A stretch of 5,301 bases of DNA from Pseudomonas sp. (GTDB lineage: Bacteria; Pseudomonadota; Gammaproteobacteria; Pseudomonadales; Pseudomonadaceae): NCBI GenBank assembly GCA_003523465.1, contig DQAA01000522.1:17481-22781 (forward strand), in the 5' to 3' direction. Below the pieces are notes generated by a model. That model was given only the letters and a program-made list of their open reading frames with translations. It did not search any database and was not told where the DNA came from. Each line of letters begins with the position of its first letter. The first letter of the stretch is position 1. A program made the position numbers and the translations under genes. Positions 1-5,301 of the stretch are shown here, one piece after another.

Positions 1-1
1 C

Positions 2-2025
<2,024 letters not shown>

Positions 2026-2029
<4 letters not shown>

Positions 2030-2508
2030 GCATGACCAAGTATCCGATGACCGTCCAGGGCGCTCGCGCCCTGGAGGACGAACTGACTTTCCTTAGCAAG
2101 ACCGAGCGCCCTCGCCTGAGTCAGGCAATTGGTGAGGCGCGAGAGCTGGGTGATCTCAAGGAAAACGCCGAGTACCACGCGGCTCGTGAAGAGCAGGGTA
2201 TGGTCGAGGCGCGAATCCGTGATATCGAAGGCCGTCTGCAGAACTCCGTGGTAATCGACGTCACCTCCATCGCTCATACCGGGAAGGTGATCTTCGGCAC
2301 TACCGTCGACCTGGAAAACACCGAAACCGGTGATCAGGTGTCCTACCAGATCGTCGGAGAGGACGAAGCCGACATCAAGAAAGGCAAGCTCTCGGCGGGC
2401 GCGCCTATTGCCCGGGCCATCATTGGCAAGGAAGAGGGTGATGTGGTGGTAGTGAAGACTCCGAGCGGCACGGTCGAGTACGAGATTGTCGAAGTCAAGC
2501 ACATCTGA
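2026..2508 (+). CDS. greA: Transcription elongation factor GreA
   Basis: GreA enters the secondary channel of RNA polymerase and stimulates cleavage of the 3' end of backtracked transcripts, releasing stalled complexes. The 160-residue product has the usual family size. Residues ~1-78 form the antiparallel coiled coil, whose tip carries [17 protein letters not shown]43 and E46 match the acidic tip pair (D41 and E44 in E. coli) that helps hold the catalytic Mg2+. Residues ~82-160 form the FKBP-like domain ([26 protein letters not shown]-like [30 protein letters not shown]). The start at 2026 is chosen from the AGGA 8 bases upstream; 2032 is the alternative. The ATG overlaps the carB TGA as ATGA, pointing to translational coupling and a shared transcript with carB; there is no room for a separate promoter except inside carB. 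Its last 23 bases overlap the next gene. Confidence 0.98.
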
Positions 2509-2935
2509 CGCGGCCCTTCGCGCGCTTTCCATCGAAGCCATTCTCTGGCAACTGACCCAGGTTTTCTGGGTCGGTGGCCTGTGGGTGTTTCATGTTGGCC
2601 TGGTGCCGGCATTGAAGGTCAGCGGCCTTGCTCCTTTGCTGGTGCAGGACATTTCCGCTCAGATCGACCGCTGGTTGATCGGCGTGGCGGCTGTGGGATT
2701 GCTGACGCAGTTGGCGGTACTGGCAAGGGTGAGGGGTGTGTCTGCGTGGTGGCGACTATTCAGTGGCAAGTTGCTGCTGGTCGGCTTCACCGCTTGCATC
2801 TGCTATTACACCCTGCGTTACGGCGTTTCTGTGGGGGAGCGCTGGCAGGTGTTCTGCTTCGTTGTACTGGGGTTCAGCGGCATCGCGCTGGTGGCCCAGC
2901 CAGTCCCGACCAGGGCGCGCAAGACGCGCCACTGA
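2486..2935 (+). CDS. Small four-helix inner-membrane protein, DUF4149/TMEM205-like, function unknown
   Basis: The 149-residue product is strongly hydrophobic with four predicted membrane segments at about residues 20-43, 63-82, 94-112 and 118-138. It has a short polar N-terminus, a basic region around 81-90 (RVRGVSAWWR) and a basic tail (RARKTRH). The first helix carries WVGGLWVFHVGLVPAL, which resembles the Gly-rich helix followed by a Pro of DUF4149 proteins. I recall such proteins next to greA or yhbY in other proteobacteria, but the family call is from memory. The start is TTG at 2486: the frame has a stop at 2453-2455, no ATG or GTG lies before the first helix, and the next candidate would cut that helix. 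Only a weak GAG-type ribosome site precedes it. The 23-base overlap with greA suggests translation depends on greA ribosomes. No catalytic motif or signal peptide is seen, and no function can be assigned. It converges on yhbY with a 12-base gap. Confidence 0.85.
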   Translation: MSKSSTSDAALRALSIEAILWQLTQVFWVGGLWVFHVGLVPALKVSGLAPLLVQDISAQIDRWLIGVAAVGLLTQLAVLARVRGVSAWWRLFSGKLLLVGFTACICYYTLRYGVSVGERWQVFCFVVLGFSGIALVAQPVPTRARKTRH

Positions 2936-2942
2936 CCGGCGT

Positions 2943-2962
2943 CACCGTTACTTGTAGCGGTG
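2943..2962 (+). terminator. Possible weak hairpin between the convergent gene ends
   Basis: CACCGTTAC (2943-2951) and GTAGCGGTG (2954-2962) can pair over about 7 bases, including one G-U pair, with a 6-base loop, just past the membrane-protein stop codon and across the yhbY stop. No T-run follows on either strand, so this is not a standard intrinsic terminator. It is the only hairpin seen at the convergent junction. On the minus-strand transcript the G-U pair becomes an A-C mismatch, so any effect would favour the plus-strand transcript. Confidence 0.2.
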
Positions 2963-3256
2963 GATATTGGACAGCTGCTTGTTCGGTTGGGGGTTGCGGC
3001 GATACAGCAGGACCATCTTGCCGATGATCTGTACCTGCTCGGCGCGACCGACTTTGCTCAGCTCATCCATCACAGCCCGGCGTTCTTCCCGGTCTTCGAG
3101 CTTGACCTGCACCTTGATCAGTTCATGATCTACCAGGGCGCGTTCGAGTTCGGCGAGGACGCCTTCGGTCAAACCATTGCCCGCCACGATCAGGACCGGT
3201 TTCAGGTCATGACCAATGGATTTGTACTGCTTCTTCTGCTCGTTATTGAGCGGCAT
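2948..3256 (-). CDS. yhbY: CRM-domain RNA-binding protein YhbY (50S ribosome assembly)
   Basis: YhbY is a small single-domain CRM (CRS1-YhbY) protein that associates with pre-50S ribosomal particles in E. coli. The 102-residue product matches the family length (about 97 in E. coli). It shows the N-terminal KQYKSIGHDLKPVLIV strand-helix region, the family loop GNGLTEGVL (residues 26-34) where RNA contact is expected, HELIKVQV (44-51) and the C-terminal VQIIGKMVLLYRR strand. The ATG (complement of 3254-3256) has an AAGGG ribosome site (complement of 3264-3268) 7 bases upstream, and the stop is TAA at 2948-2950. It is the only gene here on the minus strand: convergent with the membrane-protein gene and divergent from rlmE. 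The same orientation relative to rlmE occurs in E. coli. Its promoter must lie in 3257-3360 or further into rlmE. Confidence 0.95.
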   Translation of the reverse strand: MPLNNEQKKQYKSIGHDLKPVLIVAGNGLTEGVLAELERALVDHELIKVQVKLEDREERRAVMDELSKVGRAEQVQIIGKMVLLYRRNPQPNKQLSNIHRYK

Positions 3257-3360
3257 AATCTGACCCTTATCGTCTGGATTCTGTAAAAATGGCGGCCATT
3301 TTACCCGAGGGCCCGTGGCTCCGCCCAGTTAATCACGACGCTTAATCATCGAGGTGCCCA
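3257..3360. promoter_or_regulatory. Divergent yhbY/rlmE control region
   Basis: This 104-base gap separates the yhbY and rlmE starts and should hold the promoters of both. A possible rightward sigma-70 promoter is CTGACC (3260-3265), an 18-base spacer and TAAAAA (3284-3289), with TG just before the -10. On the minus strand, TAAAAT (complement of 3298-3303) could be a leftward -10, but nothing near its -35 position resembles TTGACA. A heat-shock-type pair, CTGGAT (3274-3279) and GGCCATTT (3294-3301) with a 14-base spacer, is also present. All assignments are by eye and compete for the same bases. Next to rlmE, GAGGTG at 3351-3356 is its ribosome site. Confidence 0.45.
3283..3304. repeat. 22-base imperfect palindrome between yhbY and rlmE
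   Basis: GTAAAAATGGC (3283-3293) and GCCATTTTAC (3295-3304) are inverted copies separated by one base (3294), with one extra A in the left arm. The symmetric core is ATGGC-G-GCCAT. It lies 26 bases before the yhbY start and 56 bases before rlmE. As DNA it has the size and symmetry of a dimeric repressor site; as RNA the one-base loop would need inner pairs to open. Both arms contain TAAAA elements that can serve as -10 sequences, so the symmetry may partly reflect two opposed promoters. Confidence 0.7.
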
Positions 3361-3987
3361 GTGGCGCAGCGTTCCAAGAGCAGCCATAACTGGCTGAGAG
3401 AGCATTTCAACGATCCTTTCGTCAAGCAGGCACAAAAGGATGGCTATCGCTCGCGCGCGAGCTACAAACTTCTTGAAATCCAGGAAAAAGACCGCTTGAT
3501 CCGCCCGGGCATGAGCGTGATCGACCTCGGCGCTGCGCCGGGCGGGTGGTCGCAAGTCACCAGTCGGCTGATTGGGGGCCAAGGACGTTTGATCGCCTCC
3601 GATATTCTCGAGATGGACAGTATCCCGGACGTGACTTTCATTCAGGGCGACTTTACCCGGGATGACGTGTTGGCACAGATTCTCGAAGCTGTAGGTAATT
3701 CGCAGGTAGACCTTGTGATTTCCGATATGGCCCCCAACATGAGTGGTACGCCTGCCGTGGATATGCCCAGGGCGATGTTTCTCTGTGAGTTGGCCCTTGA
3801 TCTCGCCAGTCGGGTTTTGCGCCCGGGAGGGGATTTCCTGATCAAGATTTTCCAGGGTGAAGGATTCGATACTTATCTGAAGGACGTTCGTCAGAAATTC
3901 GACAAGGTCCAGATGCGCAAGCCGTCGTCTTCCCGCGATCGCTCACGCGAGCAATATCTGCTGGCAAAAGGTTATCGCGGCGAATAG
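3361..3987 (+). CDS. rlmE: 23S rRNA (uridine-2552-2'-O)-methyltransferase RlmE (FtsJ/RrmJ)
   Basis: RlmE uses S-adenosylmethionine to methylate the 2'-OH of U2552 in the A-loop of 23S rRNA, a late step of 50S assembly. The 208-residue product is the normal length (209 in E. coli). The SAM-binding motif [13 protein letters not shown] spans residues 53-65. Aligned to E. coli, the catalytic tetrad is K36, D122 (in [10 protein letters not shown]), K162 (in [12 protein letters not shown]) and E197 (in [10 protein letters not shown]); D81 matches the SAM-contact aspartate. The start is GTG at 3361, preceded by GAGGTG at 3351-3356 (4-6 bases away), and gives the expected N-terminus ([16 protein letters not shown]). 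The codon choice is less C/G-biased than in carB or ftsH, which fits lower expression and not transfer. It is divergent from yhbY and followed 202 bases later by ftsH; in E. coli the two form a heat-inducible operon. Confidence 0.97.
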   Translation: MAQRSKSSHNWLREHFNDPFVKQAQKDGYRSRASYKLLEIQEKDRLIRPGMSVIDLGAAPGGWSQVTSRLIGGQGRLIASDILEMDSIPDVTFIQGDFTRDDVLAQILEAVGNSQVDLVISDMAPNMSGTPAVDMPRAMFLCELALDLASRVLRPGGDFLIKIFQGEGFDTYLKDVRQKFDKVQMRKPSSSRDRSREQYLLAKGYRGE

Positions 3988-4189
3988 GGCTTCAGCGCGG
4001 CAGCTTCCAGATGCTCCGATAGTATTTTCCAATCGGTGCCTCTGCCTGATGTGGATGAATATCGTGTAGTCTGAATTCACAAAGGGTTACAGACGGCGTC
4101 AACAGCCGTTGTAGGTAATGTAGTAAGTTAAGCCGCTGATTATCATGCGAGGCACGGTTGCGCCTAAACCTGCTTCAGAGGGTAGCTAA
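3988..4189 (+). promoter_or_regulatory. rlmE-ftsH intergenic region; possible ftsH promoter and leader
   Basis: This 202-base stretch has no open frame worth calling and is more A+T-rich than its flanks. TATCAT at 4141-4146 differs from the sigma-70 -10 consensus by one base, and a transcript from it would start near 4153. No good -35 lies 16-18 bases upstream, so it would need an activator or be weak. Two short inverted repeats occur: CCGAT/ATCGG (4016-4020 and 4032-4036) and ACGGC/GCCGT (4093-4097 and 4105-4109). Neither is followed by a T-run, so I see no terminator and read-through from rlmE into ftsH is possible. Confidence 0.35.
4178..4182 (+). promoter_or_regulatory. Shine-Dalgarno deciding the ftsH start
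   Basis: GAGGG lies 7 bases before the TTG at 4190 and 16 bases before the in-frame ATG at 4199. The spacing is ideal for TTG and too long for ATG, so initiation at TTG is favoured although many annotations begin FtsH at MAKN. Confidence 0.65.
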
Positions 4190-5301
4190 TTGAACGATAT
4201 GGCAAAGAATTTGATCCTGTGGTTGATCATCGCGGCCGTCCTGGTGACGGTGATGAACAACTTCTCCAGCCCGAATGAGCCGCAGACCCTCAACTATTCC
4301 GACTTCATCCAGCAAGTCAAGGATGGCAAGGTCGAGCGTGTTGCAGTCGATGGCTACGTCATTACCGGCAAGCGCAGTGACGGTGATACCTTCAAGACCA
4401 TCCGTCCGGCGATCCAGGACAACGGCCTGATCGGCGACCTGGTCGACAATCATGTGGTTATCGAAGGCAAGCAGCCTGAGCAGCAAAGCATCTGGACCCA
4501 GTTGCTGGTTGCCAGCTTCCCCATTCTGGTGATCATCGCTGTGTTCATGTTCTTCATGCGCCAGATGCAGGGCGGTGCCGGCGGCAAAGGCGGCCCGATG
4601 AGCTTTGGCAAGAGCAAGGCGCGTCTGCTGTCCGAAGATCAGGTTAAGACTACGCTGGCCGATGTGGCAGGTTGCGACGAGGCGAAGGAAGAAGTTGGCG
4701 AGTTGGTCGAATTCCTCCGTGATCCAGGCAAGTTCCAGCGTTTGGGCGGGCGTATTCCTCGCGGCGTGCTGATGGTCGGCCCTCCAGGTACTGGTAAGAC
4801 CCTTCTGGCCAAGGCCATTGCGGGTGAGGCCAAAGTACCGTTCTTCACCATTTCCGGTTCTGACTTCGTGGAAATGTTCGTAGGTGTCGGTGCCAGCCGT
4901 GTGCGCGATATGTTCGAGCAGGCCAAAAAACACGCGCCTTGCATCATCTTCATCGACGAAATCGACGCCGTGGGTCGCCATCGTGGCGCTGGCATGGGTG
5001 GTGGTCACGACGAGCGCGAGCAGACTCTCAACCAGTTGCTGGTGGAGATGGATGGCTTCGAAATGAACGATGGCATCATCGTCATTGCTGCTACCAACCG
5101 TCCTGACGTGCTTGACCCGGCGTTGTTGCGTCCTGGTCGTTTCGATCGCCAGGTAGTTGTCGGTTTGCCCGATATTCGCGGTCGCGAACAGATCCTCAAG
5201 GTCCATATGCGCAAGGTCCCGGTTGGCGAGAACGTCAATCCGGCGGTCATTGCCCGTGGTACTCCAGGCTTCTCCGGGGCTGATCTGGCTAACCTGGTCA
5301 A
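4190..5301 (+). CDS. ftsH: ATP-dependent zinc metalloprotease FtsH, N-terminal 370 codons (3' end outside window)
   Basis: FtsH is a hexameric inner-membrane AAA+ protease that degrades misassembled membrane proteins and short-lived cytosolic regulators (LpxC and sigma-32 in E. coli). Numbering from the ATG at 4199: membrane helix 1 at 4-22, a periplasmic domain at about 23-100, membrane helix 2 at about 102-120, then a Gly-rich linker. The AAA+ module has Walker A GPPGTGKT (194-201), the pore-loop segment EMFVGVGAS (225-233), Walker B IIFIDEID (249-256) and the second region of homology ending LLRPGRFDR, with arginine fingers R311 and R314. The frame stays open to the edge; the HEXXH zinc-protease domain is expected beyond it. 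The TTG start at 4190 adds MND before MAKN and has the better ribosome site; 4199 is the alternative. No defect is seen. In related genomes folP and glmM follow. Confidence 0.97.
   Translation, partial: MNDMAKNLILWLIIAAVLVTVMNNFSSPNEPQTLNYSDFIQQVKDGKVERVAVDGYVITGKRSDGDTFKTIRPAIQDNGLIGDLVDNHVVIEGKQPEQQSIWTQLLVASFPILVIIAVFMFFMRQMQGGAGGKGGPMSFGKSKARLLSEDQVKTTLADVAGCDEAKEEVGELVEFLRDPGKFQRLGGRIPRGVLMVGPPGTGKTLLAKAIAGEAKVPFFTISGSDFVEMFVGVGASRVRDMFEQAKKHAPCIIFIDEIDAVGRHRGAGMGGGHDEREQTLNQLLVEMDGFEMNDGIIVIAATNRPDVLDPALLRPGRFDRQVVVGLPDIRGREQILKVHMRKVPVGENVNPAVIARGTPGFSGADLANLV

Noticed and set aside
2960..3286. 108-codon plus-strand frame opposite yhbY
   Set aside because: It reads as the antisense of yhbY, whose CRM motifs clearly identify the minus strand as coding.
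3309..3326. GGGC/GCCC short inverted repeat downstream of the palindrome
   Set aside because: Only four pairs in a G+C-rich stretch and no T-run; expected by chance.
4109..4114. TTGTAG as a -35 box for ftsH
   Set aside because: The nearest good -10 (TATCAT at 4141) is 26 bases away, far outside the 16-18 base range.
4175..5206. 343-codon minus-strand frame opposite ftsH
   Set aside because: The plus strand carries the full FtsH AAA+ motif set; the antisense product is a low-information shadow.

Overview
The window looks like a piece of the conserved housekeeping region of a Pseudomonas chromosome (Gammaproteobacteria, probably a fluorescens/putida/syringae-type species rather than P. aeruginosa). 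The basis is the gene order carB - greA - small membrane protein - yhbY (reverse) - rlmE - ftsH, the moderately G+C-rich sequence with C/G-rich third codon positions, and protein sequences that read as close Pseudomonas homologues. The assignment comes from recalled family sequences, not from a search.

Layout. Positions 2-2029 hold the last ~675 codons of carB (large subunit of carbamoyl-phosphate synthetase); its start lies left of the window. greA (2026-2508) follows with a 4-base ATGA overlap. A four-helix membrane protein of the DUF4149/TMEM205-like type (2486-2935, TTG start) overlaps the end of greA by 23 bases. yhbY, a small CRM-domain ribosome-assembly protein, lies on the minus strand (2948-3256) and ends 12 bases from the membrane-protein gene. 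A 104-base divergent intergenic region (3257-3360) contains a clear 22-base imperfect palindrome and should carry the yhbY and rlmE promoters. rlmE (3361-3987, GTG start) encodes the 23S rRNA U2552 2'-O-methyltransferase. After a 202-base gap comes ftsH, truncated by the right edge of the window after the AAA+ core.

How the genes fit together. carB supplies carbamoyl phosphate for arginine and pyrimidine synthesis. GreA rescues backtracked RNA polymerase. YhbY and RlmE both act on the maturing 50S subunit, and FtsH is the membrane AAA+ protease for protein quality control. The greA/yhbY/rlmE/ftsH neighbourhood, with yhbY facing away from rlmE, is also known in E. coli, so it is an old arrangement and not an accessory island.

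I see no tRNA, rRNA, CRISPR, insertion sequence, phage or toxin-antitoxin signal. I do not see a new biological system here. The points worth a second look are regulatory: the palindrome, a possible heat-shock promoter for rlmE, the carB-greA-DUF4149 overlap chain, and the tandem in-frame starts of ftsH.
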